Of a stretch of 64,000 bases of DNA, positions 44,614-53,189 are shown in pieces. The stretch's first letter is position 1; each line of letters opens with the position of its first letter. Made by a program: the position numbers and the translations under genes. This stretch comes from Cognataquiflexum nitidum (GTDB taxonomy: Bacteria > Bacteroidota > Bacteroidia > Cytophagales > Cyclobacteriaceae). Below the pieces are notes generated by a model. That model did no database searches and was not told the DNA's origin. It saw nothing but the letters and a program-made list of their open reading frames with translations. The stretch is taken from the NCBI RefSeq assembly GCF_022538055.1, contig NZ_JAKZAM010000009.1, forward strand, positions 97,161 to 161,160, written 5' to 3'.

Positions 44614-45957
44614 ATGTCTCTACAAACCACCACCGAAACCGAATGGGTTGACCAATCCATTAAACCGGCAGTTCAAATTGACAGAATCGACATCATTGAC
44701 ATCATCCGCGGTGTCGCCCTTTTGGGGATTTTACTTTTGAATATCCCGTATTTTGCCATGGCGGAGTACTTTGAAGAAGCTTGGGTGCAGGATACTTCCA
44801 ATACCAATTTTTGGGTAAATGCTGTCAATACCGTGTTTTTTGAAGGAAAGATGCGTGCACTTTTTTCCATGGTTTTTGGGGCAGGGATTATTCTTTTTAC
44901 CTCCAACAAAGAAAAAGCAGGGAAATCTGCCACCTGGCTTTTTTACAAAAGGATGATCTGGTTGACCATATTCGGATTGATCCATGCCCATATTCTCCTG
45001 TGGATCGGGGATATCCTCTACTTCTATGGACTGATCGGGATGCTGGCATTTTTATTTAGGAAGATGAAACCCAAATACCTTGCCTTGGGTGTTCCGATTG
45101 TGGCTATTATCGGTTTTGTGGCCAATACCCTCTTTATGCAAAACATCAGGGGAACATACCTGGAATACAAAGAAGTGAAAACACTGCAGGACCAGGGAAT
45201 TGCCCTTAGCCCCGCACAGGATTCCATCGTCCTGGAATGGACAGAAATCCAAAAAGAGTTTATCCCAAACAAGGAAGAGGCGGCCGAACACACTGCTTTG
45301 ATGAAAGGAAACTACTCAGAGGTGGCTAGCTATATCCGGCCAAAATCCTGGGATGGTCAGTTCAAATACCTGATTTTTAGTATTTGGGATATGCTTGCCC
45401 TGATGATGCTAGGCATAGCGCTCTACAAATGGGGTTTTCTGACACTCAAATGGACCAAAGCCCAATACAAAAAGACAGTGCTGATAGGTTATGGAATTGG
45501 TCTCCCTTTGGTGGTATTTTCTTTTATTTTTAACACAATCCATTTCCCCAACGTGGAAGCAGGATTGAAATACATAGAGGAACATTCCATCAATTGGGTT
45601 GCTTTGATCTATGATTTTCAGCGGATAGCCATCATGATGGGACATGTGGCTTTGGTGATGTTGGTCTATCAGGCAGGTTATCTTACTAGGTTGATGAATG
45701 GACTGCGAGCTGTAGGGCAGATGGCATTTACCAATTATATCATGCACACTGTGATTTGTAGCTTGGTATTTTTCGGATATGGATTGAACCAATATGCGGA
45801 ATGGGAATATTACCAACTCTATTATTTGGTCATAGGAATCTGGATTTTTCAGTTGATCATCAGCCCCATATGGTTGAAATATTTTCTTTTCGGACCCTTG
45901 GAATGGCTATGGAGATGCCTCACTTATAGCAGGATTCAGCCTTTTGTCAGAAAATAA
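44614..45957 (+). CDS. DUF418 family inner-membrane protein
   Basis: A 447-residue polytopic protein with about ten hydrophobic helices. The DUF418 hallmarks are IDIIRGVALLGILLLNIPYF at the N-terminus, RALFSMVFGAGIILF and, near the end, VGQMAFTNYIMHTVICSLVFFGYG and GPLEWLWRCLTYSR. The family (YeiB-like) resembles acyltransferase-3 membrane proteins. Its substrate is unknown. The DinB-like gene follows after 7 bp. Confidence 0.92.
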   Translation: MSLQTTTETEWVDQSIKPAVQIDRIDIIDIIRGVALLGILLLNIPYFAMAEYFEEAWVQDTSNTNFWVNAVNTVFFEGKMRALFSMVFGAGIILFTSNKEKAGKSATWLFYKRMIWLTIFGLIHAHILLWIGDILYFYGLIGMLAFLFRKMKPKYLALGVPIVAIIGFVANTLFMQNIRGTYLEYKEVKTLQDQGIALSPAQDSIVLEWTEIQKEFIPNKEEAAEHTALMKGNYSEVASYIRPKSWDGQFKYLIFSIWDMLALMMLGIALYKWGFLTLKWTKAQYKKTVLIGYGIGLPLVVFSFIFNTIHFPNVEAGLKYIEEHSINWVALIYDFQRIAIMMGHVALVMLVYQAGYLTRLMNGLRAVGQMAFTNYIMHTVICSLVFFGYGLNQYAEWEYYQLYYLVIGIWIFQLIISPIWLKYFLFGPLEWLWRCLTYSRIQPFVRK

Positions 45958-45964
45958 ATCTTTC

Positions 45965-46501
45965 ATGGTAGAGACTTTCAAAGATGTTTTATGGAAAAAT
46001 TTTGGGGCAGCCATAGACATGCTCGGGGATTCCATTTCCCTTTGCCCGGACTCTTTATGGCAATCGGAAAAGAAATTCTTTTACCTGTCTTACCATACCC
46101 TCATTTTTCTGGATTATTATCTGACCATTCCTGCAAGGGATTTTAAGCCATTTTTACCGTTTACGCTTGTCCCGATGGAAAGCTTACCGCAAGATGCTGT
46201 CGACGATGTAATCCCAAATGCGGCTTATAAGAGAGAAGAAATGTTAGATTATCTTTCCACAATCCGCGAAAAATGTAAAAAACTGATCCTAGATTCCTCG
46301 GAGGAAAAGTTAAAGATGAAATGGATTGCAAAGGAGGAAATCAACCTTCATGGTTTGTGTCCTTCGCTTGTGGAGGATTATTCTGTTATTGAAATCCTAT
46401 TTTATAACCTCCGCCATGTGCAGCACCATGTCGCCCAACTTAATCTGATACTTCGGCAAAAAATCAATGCCGCACCGGATTGGGTTTCACATTCGGATTG
46501 A
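45965..46501 (+). CDS. DinB family protein
   Basis: About 178 residues from ATG 45965 (MVETFKDVLW); a TTG at 45944 would overlap the DUF418 gene. It fits the four-helix DinB fold. The putative metal ligands are His in FYLSYHTLIFLDYYL and the two His in NLRHVQHHVAQLNLIL, the usual place for the metal-binding H-x3-H. Many members are divalent-metal-dependent thiol transferases. The substrate here is unknown. Confidence 0.85.
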   Translation: MVETFKDVLWKNFGAAIDMLGDSISLCPDSLWQSEKKFFYLSYHTLIFLDYYLTIPARDFKPFLPFTLVPMESLPQDAVDDVIPNAAYKREEMLDYLSTIREKCKKLILDSSEEKLKMKWIAKEEINLHGLCPSLVEDYSVIEILFYNLRHVQHHVAQLNLILRQKINAAPDWVSHSD

Positions 46502-46728
46502 TTTTGCCTGTAATTTTTGATTTGTTGGTTTTGATTTGATCCACACTTTCTCTTCCATTTGAGAAAGATTTTTAAAGTAAATGTGTAACTATTTGTCACA
46601 ATTGAGTAATGTTTTGAGGGACCACTCTCCATACCTTTATTAGTCAATTTTAGGGAATCTTTATACAAGATAGTTGAGGATAGCACAAATCCTTAATCAA
46701 ACCCCGGCTCAAATTATTTATCCATATT

Positions 46729-47670
46729 ATGAAATTACTCACCAAAAAACTGGTTCAAGACTTGTTGGCAACCACCGACAAGACCTGCCTTTCCCTCTAC
46801 ATGCCTACGCATCGGAGCCACCCTGATAACCTTCAAGATCCTATCAGATTCAAGAACCTTTTGAAAAAGATGGAAGATTCTTTGTTGAAAAAATATTCTA
46901 AAGATGAAACCAATTCATTTCTTGAACCTCTCGAAGAACTTATCCAAAACCCTGAAATCTGGAACCAAAACCTTGAAGGATTGGCAGTATTCAGCGCAGG
47001 CGATTGGCTACAGGTCGTCAATTTGCAGATTCCCGTTGAGGAGCAGGCCATAGTGGCGGACAGTTTTCACACCAAACCTTTACGTAAATATTTACAATCT
47101 TCAGATCGGTTTCACATATTGGGTTTGGATAGACACGAAATGAAATTGTTTGAAGGAAACAGGTTTTCTTTATCTGAGATTGATATTTCAGAAATCATCC
47201 CAACAACGATAGAAGAAGCGTTAGGATCAGAGTTGACCGAAAAGCATACTACTGTTGCCTCCTATGGTGGTACCGGGGGTGAAAGTTCCAACATGCATCA
47301 CGGCCATGGAGGCAAAAAGGATGAGGTCGATGTGGATACTGAGAGATTTTTCCGATTTGCTAGCGAACATGTGGAAGAATATTATTCAAAACCAATTGGT
47401 TTGCCTTTGATTTTGGCGGCACTGCCCGAACATCACCACACCTTCAGAAAAGTGAGTAAGAATTCCCATCTTTTGAAAGAAGGAATACAGATTAATCCTT
47501 CCGCTATCAGTACTGACAAACTTGCAACGTTGGCTTGGGAAATAATGGAGCCTATTTATTTTAAAAAATTGAATGACCTCGCAGATTCATTTGGTCAGGC
47601 TAAAGCAAATGGCAAGGGTAGCACCGTGATCAAAGAAGTTGCTTTGGCTGCAACTGAGGGACGTATATAG
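46729..47670 (+). CDS. baeRF3-like protein (eRF1-related), cut short by an in-frame TAG
   Basis: A 313-residue product if UAG at 47668-47670 is read as a stop. The start LTKKLVQDLLATTDKTCLSLYMPTHR, the middle GLAVFSAGDWLQV and RFHILGLDRHEMKLFEGN, and the LPLILAALPEHHHTFRKVS stretch match the bacterial archaeo-eukaryotic release-factor family 3. A His/Gly insert (NMHHGHGGKKDEVD) lies near residue 190. The family normally runs on through GR-x-x-TLLVEAD to an AAIYRY end; here that part is present downstream in the same frame. No stop-codon-recognition motif of eRF1 is evident, and function in bacteria is unproven. It stands alone on the plus strand. Confidence 0.85.
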   Translation: MKLLTKKLVQDLLATTDKTCLSLYMPTHRSHPDNLQDPIRFKNLLKKMEDSLLKKYSKDETNSFLEPLEELIQNPEIWNQNLEGLAVFSAGDWLQVVNLQIPVEEQAIVADSFHTKPLRKYLQSSDRFHILGLDRHEMKLFEGNRFSLSEIDISEIIPTTIEEALGSELTEKHTTVASYGGTGGESSNMHHGHGGKKDEVDVDTERFFRFASEHVEEYYSKPIGLPLILAALPEHHHTFRKVSKNSHLLKEGIQINPSAISTDKLATLAWEIMEPIYFKKLNDLADSFGQAKANGKGSTVIKEVALAATEGRI

Positions 47671-47883
47671 ACTCTTTTGGTAGAAGCGGACAAGATTATT
47701 GCCATTAGGATTACCAATCTCGTTACCGGAAATACCCAAAACAAAGACTTGGACAATCCAATCGTGGATGACCTTTTGGATGATATGGGTGAGTTGGTTA
47801 TCAAAATGGGAGGAGAAGTGATGGTGCTTCCTGATGACAAAATGCCTTCGGATACTGGGCTTGCTGCGATTTATCGATACTAA
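47671..47883 (+). pseudogene. C-terminal continuation of the baeRF3-like gene beyond TAG
   Basis: In the same frame after the TAG, 70 further codons encode TLLVEADKIIAIR, then DDLLDDMGELVIKMGGEVMV and LPDDKMPSDTGLAAIYRY, ending with TAA. This is the conserved last domain of the family. Only one base change (for example GAG to TAG) would restore a 384-residue protein. The downstream part shows no other stop or frameshift, so the mutation is recent, a sequencing error or a read-through site. A terminator follows at 47910. Confidence 0.8.
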
Positions 47884-47909
47884 CTGATTTATATTGTTTT
47901 ATCCTATTT

Positions 47910-47957
47910 GTGGACTTGGCTTTTCAGCCGGGTGTCCATATTTTTTAATTTTTTTTT
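47910..47957 (+). terminator. Terminator after the baeRF3-like gene
   Basis: TGGAC-tt-GGC / GCC-gggt-GTCCA hairpin, then a T-rich run (TTTTTTAATTTTTTTTT). Confidence 0.65.
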
Positions 47958-48155
47958 GGAGAGTTTTCCTTTCACCGTTGTTTTTATCCACTTCATAATT
48001 CAAATTTCATTGTCCTTGTATATTGATTTATATTTTTATCCAAATTCATATACCGCGAATTATTGGCCGCAGCCCTTTCATTTTTTGCACAGCAATTTTT
48101 TTCCAAAACCTTTAAATTTTTCCTAGCGTTTCATAACAATGATCCAAAATCGCTT

Positions 48156-48323
48156 ACCTGATTATGTGTATCCGCTTTATTGCACGTAGCCAAACAATAA
48201 TTTGTAAAAAGAGCCATTAAACACCCGGTGGTCACTGTAATGACGTCTGTGGACGAGTATCCGCATTGGATACAAGCTCCTATAGCCCGACGTGCTACAT
48301 TGCGGATACTCATATACCTGATT
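48156..48323 (+). mobile_element. GTATCCGC repeat, copy B, with 8-bp flanking direct repeat (MITE/REP-like)
   Basis: The element 48164-48315 begins ATGTGTATCCGC and ends GCGGATACTCATAT, an imperfect inverted terminal repeat. A perfect ACCTGATT flanks it on both sides (48156-48163 and 48316-48323), as left by insertion. It contains TTTATTGCACGTAGCC, a central GTGGACGAGTATCCGCAT and CTACATTGCGGATACTC, shared with copies at 33.5, 63.4 and 63.9 kb. It codes for nothing; a non-autonomous element moved by an enzyme encoded elsewhere is the simplest reading. It lies just upstream of the oligopeptidase gene. Confidence 0.75.
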
Positions 48324-48370
48324 TTCGATGTTACTATTTCCCTATATTTGCCCCTTATTCGCTAGCAACT

Positions 48371-50506
48371 ATGAATAAATCAATCCAAACCATTTTAATT
48401 ATCCTCACAGGAATGAGTATCGCATGTTCCCCGGAAAAACCGGAATCAACTTTACCTGATGTAGCACCACCCTTGGCTACCGTCAAACCATTTGAAATTA
48501 CCGCCAAACATGGCCACAAAAGAGTGGACAATTATTATTGGCTCAATGACCGTGAAAACCCTGAAGTCATCGATTACCTGAATGCTGAAAATGCCTATAT
48601 GGACACCATGATGGCGCATACCAAGGGCTTTCAGGTAGAATTGTTCAATGAATTGCGTGCAAGGATCAAAGAAGACGATTCGTCTGTACCCTATAAATTG
48701 GACGATTATTACTACTACACCCGCTATGTGGAAGGAGGGGAATATCCTATTTACGCCAGGAAAAAAGACTCTCTCGAAGGTGCTGAAGAAATCATCATGG
48801 ATGGGAATGAACTGGGAAAAGGAAAATCTTTTCTCAACTTTTTTACTTCAGTAAGCCCGGACCACAACCTTGCCGCCATCATCATGGATACGGTCGGGCG
48901 AAATTTCTACACCGTCATGATCAAAGACCTCCGTACCGGAGAAATGCTTCCTGACAAAATCGAAAATATCAGAAGCTCTGCAGTCTGGACCAATGACAAC
49001 AAATCCTTTTTTTATTCCATCCCTGATCCGGTTACACTGAGGAATTTTCAGGTGAAGCGACATTTCCTTGGCCAAGACTCCTCCAAAGATGAGGTGGTGT
49101 TTGAGGAAAAAGACCAGACTCTGAGCTGCGGCGTGGGAATAACCAAATCCAAGAAATACATCATCATTGGTTCAGGCCGAACTGACGCCTCTTATTCCCT
49201 CTTCATGGATGCGGACAATCCTGGCAAACCAAAACTGATCGCTCCGGTGCAGGACAATGTACAATACAGCGTGGACCATGCTATTGGAGATAAATTCAAC
49301 ATCTACACCAACCTGAATGCAGTCAATTACAGATTGGCAGAAGCACCTATTGCGGATCCTTCTGTTGCCAATTGGAAGGATTTGATCCCACACAGGGCAG
49401 ATGTTTTCTTAGAAGGAGTGGAATATTTTAAGGACTATTATGCTGTTCAGGAGACCTTAGAGGGCCTTGCCAATATCCGAATCATCAAGTGGGCTGACAA
49501 TTCGGAGCATCAGATGATATTTGAAGAGCCTGCTTACTCAGCAGGGATCGGTTATAATCCTGAGTTTGAAACCAAGACTTTGCGGTATTCATATACTTCA
49601 ATGACCACGCCAAATTCCACTTACGACTATGACATGGAAACCAAGGAAAAAACCTTGATGAAAGAGCAGCCTGTCTTGGGGGATTTTGACAAAGCCAATT
49701 ACAAGACAGAAAGGATCATGGTTCCTTCCCGAGATGGAAAGAGAATCCCGATGTCCATTGTGTACCGTGCCGATCTATTCAAGAAAGACGGCACTTCTCC
49801 TGGATGGATTTATGCTTACGGATCTTATGGTGCATCCATGGATGCATATTTCAGCAGCTCTAGGTTGAGTATATTGGACCGTGGATTTGTCTATGCCATT
49901 GCGCATGTACGTGGAGGTCAGGAAATGGGTGGAGATTGGTATGAGGATGGCAAGATGATGAACAAGAAGAATACCTTCAATGACTTCATCGATTGCTCTA
50001 AATGGCTTCAGGACAACCAATACGTCGCCAAAGACAAACTCTTTGCCTCTGGTGGAAGTGCAGGAGGATTGCTGATGGGAGCGATCGCCAACATGGCCCC
50101 CGAACTATACAGGGGTATCGTCGCTGATGTTGCCTTCGTGGATGTGATCACCACGATGATGGATGAGACGATACCTTTGACTACTTTTGAGTGGCAAGAG
50201 TGGGGCAATCCAAATATTCAGGAGCAATATGAATACATGCTTTCCTATTCCCCTTATGATAATGTCGAAGCAAAGGATTATCCCAATATCCTGGCGACCA
50301 CAGGACTTCACGATTCACAGGTTCAGTATTGGGAACCTGCAAAATGGGTAGCCTTGCTGAGAACCAAAAAAACCGACAATAACCGCCTTTTCCTCAAAAC
50401 CAATATGGATGCGGGACACGGCGGTGCAAGTGGCAGGTTCGAAAGTCTGAAAGAATTGGCTTTTGAGTATGCGTTTGTATTTGATATACTTGGGATTTCT
50501 AAATGA
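48371..50506 (+). CDS. S9A prolyl oligopeptidase / oligopeptidase B-like lipoprotein
   Basis: About 711 residues from ATG 48371 (MNKSIQTIL); the upstream frame runs into repeat copy B. The signal ends in a lipobox (SIAC), so the enzyme should be membrane-anchored in the envelope. The N-terminal propeller region has KRVDNYYWLNDRENPEVIDYL. The catalytic domain has WIYAYGSYGASM, nucleophile Ser in FASGGSAGGLLMG, Asp in TGLHDSQV and His in MDAGHGG. The PtrB-like HVRGGQEMGGDWYEDG motif is present. It cleaves short peptides after basic or proline residues. A strong terminator follows. Confidence 0.94.
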   Translation: MNKSIQTILIILTGMSIACSPEKPESTLPDVAPPLATVKPFEITAKHGHKRVDNYYWLNDRENPEVIDYLNAENAYMDTMMAHTKGFQVELFNELRARIKEDDSSVPYKLDDYYYYTRYVEGGEYPIYARKKDSLEGAEEIIMDGNELGKGKSFLNFFTSVSPDHNLAAIIMDTVGRNFYTVMIKDLRTGEMLPDKIENIRSSAVWTNDNKSFFYSIPDPVTLRNFQVKRHFLGQDSSKDEVVFEEKDQTLSCGVGITKSKKYIIIGSGRTDASYSLFMDADNPGKPKLIAPVQDNVQYSVDHAIGDKFNIYTNLNAVNYRLAEAPIADPSVANWKDLIPHRADVFLEGVEYFKDYYAVQETLEGLANIRIIKWADNSEHQMIFEEPAYSAGIGYNPEFETKTLRYSYTSMTTPNSTYDYDMETKEKTLMKEQPVLGDFDKANYKTERIMVPSRDGKRIPMSIVYRADLFKKDGTSPGWIYAYGSYGASMDAYFSSSRLSILDRGFVYAIAHVRGGQEMGGDWYEDGKMMNKKNTFNDFIDCSKWLQDNQYVAKDKLFASGGSAGGLLMGAIANMAPELYRGIVADVAFVDVITTMMDETIPLTTFEWQEWGNPNIQEQYEYMLSYSPYDNVEAKDYPNILATTGLHDSQVQYWEPAKWVALLRTKKTDNNRLFLKTNMDAGHGGASGRFESLKELAFEYAFVFDILGISK

Positions 50507-50602
50507 TCAGGAATTGAAATAAGCTCTACTTAAGATTTCTTCAGGTTTTGAAGTTTTTCCTAAGAGCGAAATATATTGAAATATGCCTTCGGCGAAATAA
50601 TT

Positions 50603-50642
50603 AAAGCATCAATCCTTTAAATCAGGGTTGGTGCTTTTTTTT
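50603..50642 (+). terminator. Rho-independent terminator after the oligopeptidase gene
   Basis: AAAGCATCAATCC / GGGTTGGTGCTTT with a short AT loop and a run of seven to eight Ts. Just before it, at about 50568-50595, lies GAAATATGCCTTCGGCGAAATAA, split by one or two bases from the motif of the 59-kb array. Confidence 0.8.
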
Positions 50643-50689
50643 GATCCTCTACACTTCCCGCAAAACCTATAAAATTGAGTAAAGTTCTG

Positions 50690-51230
50690 ATATGGACCAA
50701 TATCAACTAATATCCAATATCAATGAATATCTGTGCCTAATCCAATAAACATCAAGTTTGATGCTTTTTTATTTCAATTATATTTCCATGTATTTCTACC
50801 ATATTTCAATTTAGCCATCCAATATCAATTAATATCCAATATCAATTAATATCTAATGGTTGATGCTTTTTTATTTCCACTTTATTTCCATGTATTTCAA
50901 CCATATTTCAATTTAGCCATCCAATATCAACTAATATCCAATATCAATTAATATCTAATGGTTGATGCTTTTTTATTTCAATTATATTTCCATGTATTTC
51001 TACCATATTTCAATTTAGCCATCCAATATCAACTAATATCTAATATCAATTAATATCTAATGGTTGATGCTTTTTTATTTCCACTTTATTTCAATGTATT
51101 TCAACCATATATCAATTTAGCCATCCAATATCAACTAATATCTAATATCCATTAATATCTAATAATTGATACCTTTTTATTTCAATTATATTTCAATTTA
51201 TTTCTACCTTATTTCAAAATTTCTACAATC
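50690..51230 (+). repeat. 102-bp tandem repeat array (five units) ahead of an SDR gene
   Basis: The mark TGATGCTTTTTTATTT occurs at 50759, 50861, 50963 and 51065, with a variant at 51167: every step is exactly 102 bp. The unit is AT-rich, built from 10-11-bp words (ATATCAATTA, ATATCTAAT, ATTTCAATT), and shares TATTTCTACCATAT with the 105-bp array at 59.4 kb. The array ends ten bases before the ATG at 51240. No ORF or promoter is obvious in it. Confidence 0.88.
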
Positions 51231-51239
51231 TCCAATCTT

Positions 51240-52037
51240 ATGTCTATAAAAATTTTTCAAAACCAAGTCATCTGGATTACCGGCGCTTCCTCGGGATTGG
51301 GGAAATACATGGCCCTGGAATTTGCCAAGCAAGGAGCAAAACTAGCATTAAGTGCAAGGAGGGTTGATAAACTGGAAGAAGTAATTCTTCAAATAAAAGC
51401 CCTGGGTGTAGAAGGTATTTTGGTTCCTTGCGATGTACTTGAGGAATCTGAAATCGAAAAAGCTGTTCAGAAAGTTATCAGTCAATTTGGTAGATTAGAT
51501 GTTGCAATTGCCAATGCAGGTTATGGGGTTTTTGGCAAGATTGAAGATTTGTCTGCCAAAGAATGGCGGAGGCAGATGGATGGCAACGTCACGGGACTGG
51601 CGATTACTGCCAAAGCAGCGATTCCTTATTTGAAAGCAAGCAAAGGAAGGTTGGTGCTTATTGGGAGTGTGGCCGCTTATGTACCCAATCCCAAGACCGG
51701 TGCCTACGGCGCATCTAAAGCTGCCGTCCGTTCCATTGGACAGACTTTACAGTTGGAATTGAAAGGAACAGGTGTCAGCTGTACTGTCATACACCCGGGA
51801 TTTGTGGATTCCGATATCACGAGGGTGGACAATGACGGTGTGTTTCATCCTGAAGTTAAAGACCCAAGACCGAAAAATCTCATGTGGCCAACAGACAAAG
51901 CTGCCCGGGTAATGGTCAGTGCCATTTCGAGGCGGAAAAAATCTTATGTCTTTACCGGACATGGCAAATTAATTGCTTTTATCGGTCAACATTTCCCTAA
52001 TTTGGGTGAGTGGGTAATCGGAAAAATGGGGAATTAA
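51240..52037 (+). CDS. Short-chain dehydrogenase/reductase
   Basis: A 265-residue SDR with TGASSGLGKYMA, the NAG motif in ANAGYG, the catalytic Ser in IGSVAAYVP and the YGASK pair. The extra C-terminal stretch (YVFTGHGKLIAFIGQHFPNLGEW) resembles membrane-associated lipid- or sterol-type SDRs. The substrate is unknown. The start codon directly follows the 102-bp array, and the exporter adaptor gene follows after 66 bp. Confidence 0.92.
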   Translation: MSIKIFQNQVIWITGASSGLGKYMALEFAKQGAKLALSARRVDKLEEVILQIKALGVEGILVPCDVLEESEIEKAVQKVISQFGRLDVAIANAGYGVFGKIEDLSAKEWRRQMDGNVTGLAITAKAAIPYLKASKGRLVLIGSVAAYVPNPKTGAYGASKAAVRSIGQTLQLELKGTGVSCTVIHPGFVDSDITRVDNDGVFHPEVKDPRPKNLMWPTDKAARVMVSAISRRKKSYVFTGHGKLIAFIGQHFPNLGEWVIGKMGN

Positions 52038-52103
52038 AATAGAAAAAGTGTAACCTATTATAATTAATAATCCTGTAAATTCAGGTTCTCAAACCTGTCT
52101 GAT

Positions 52104-53189
52104 ATGAAATACTTCAATGCTATTTTTTTAGGTTTATCTGTTTTAATTTTTTCCTGTGATTCTTCTCAAGAGTCTATTTATCCAAAAAGAGAAAATATTT
52201 CGGAATCCGTCTATGCCTCCGGTCTCATCAAAGCACAAAACCAATACCAGGCTTTTGCCAATGCAAACGGGATTGTTCAGGAGATATTTGTCAGTGAAGG
52301 AGATTCTGTAAAAATAGGAAGCCCGATCTTGGCGATATACAACGAAACAGCAAGACTGAATAGGGAAAATGCCGAACTGACACGGGCATTTGCAGACCGA
52401 AAAGCGAATCAATCCCGGCTGCGAGAATTGGAAAACAACATTAAAAATGCCGAGAATATTTGGCAAAACGATTCATTGCTTTACCAAAGACAAAAAAGGT
52501 TAAAAGATCAGGGGGTAGGCTCGGAAGTAGATTTGGAACAAAGGCAACTGGCATTCGAAAATTCCCGAAATGCACTTCGAAGTGCCAAGTTGAACTATCA
52601 GGATGTCAAAAGGGAAATAGAATACAACGAGAAAAGTGCCGGTAAAAACCTTTCCATCTCCAAGGCTTTGGAAAGTGACCTGATCTTGAAAAGTGAGGTT
52701 AACGGCAGGGTGTATGACCTGCTCAAAGAAAAAGGAGAAATGGTCAATGCCCAAACACCCTTGGCTGTTTTGGGAAGTGCTGATGAGTTTGTCCTCGAGA
52801 TGCAGGTGGATGAATACGATATCGTCAAGGTAAAATTAGGACAAAAGATCATCGTGATCATGGACAGTTACAGGGGAGAGACATTCGAGGCGGTAGTGTC
52901 CAAAATCAATCCTTTGATGAATGAAGCGTCCAAAAGCTTTTTGGTGGAAGGGATTTTTGTGTATGCTCCGGCTGTTTTGTATCCTAACCTTACTTTGGAA
53001 GCCAATATTGTGATAGAGGTGAAAGAAAACGCGCTGATTTTGCCAAGGTCGTATATTTTGGATGATAGGTTTGTGATCAACGCTGAAGGCGACACTTTGC
53101 CTGTCAAATTGGGACTCAAGGATCTCCAAAAAGCGGAAATATCGGAAGGAATAGATGAGACAACTGCCGTAATCAAACCTGCCAAATGA
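52104..53189 (+). CDS. HlyD/MacA-type efflux adaptor lipoprotein
   Basis: A 361-residue periplasmic adaptor with lipobox IFSC (Cys about 18). It has a lipoyl-like half (ANGIVQEIFVSEGDSVKIGSPILAIYN) and a long coiled-coil hairpin (residues 90-195, rich in Glu/Arg/Leu). A second lipoyl half follows (LKSEVNGRVYDLLKEKGEMVNAQTPLAVLG), then a beta-barrel part. It links an inner-membrane ABC transporter to an outer-membrane channel, which is not encoded here. The permease gene overlaps its stop by four bases. Gene order adaptor-permease-ATPase resembles devBCA/macAB units. Confidence 0.92.
   Translation: MKYFNAIFLGLSVLIFSCDSSQESIYPKRENISESVYASGLIKAQNQYQAFANANGIVQEIFVSEGDSVKIGSPILAIYNETARLNRENAELTRAFADRKANQSRLRELENNIKNAENIWQNDSLLYQRQKRLKDQGVGSEVDLEQRQLAFENSRNALRSAKLNYQDVKREIEYNEKSAGKNLSISKALESDLILKSEVNGRVYDLLKEKGEMVNAQTPLAVLGSADEFVLEMQVDEYDIVKVKLGQKIIVIMDSYRGETFEAVVSKINPLMNEASKSFLVEGIFVYAPAVLYPNLTLEANIVIEVKENALILPRSYILDDRFVINAEGDTLPVKLGLKDLQKAEISEGIDETTAVIKPAK

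Noticed and set aside
48266..48370. N-terminal extension of the S9A oligopeptidase
   Set aside because: It would be encoded by the mobile repeat and would bury the lipoprotein signal; the ATG at 48371 gives a normal signal peptide.
50690..51230. CRISPR array
   Set aside because: The repeats at 50.7, 54.5-55 and 59.4 kb are continuous tandem units with no unique spacers and no cas genes nearby.
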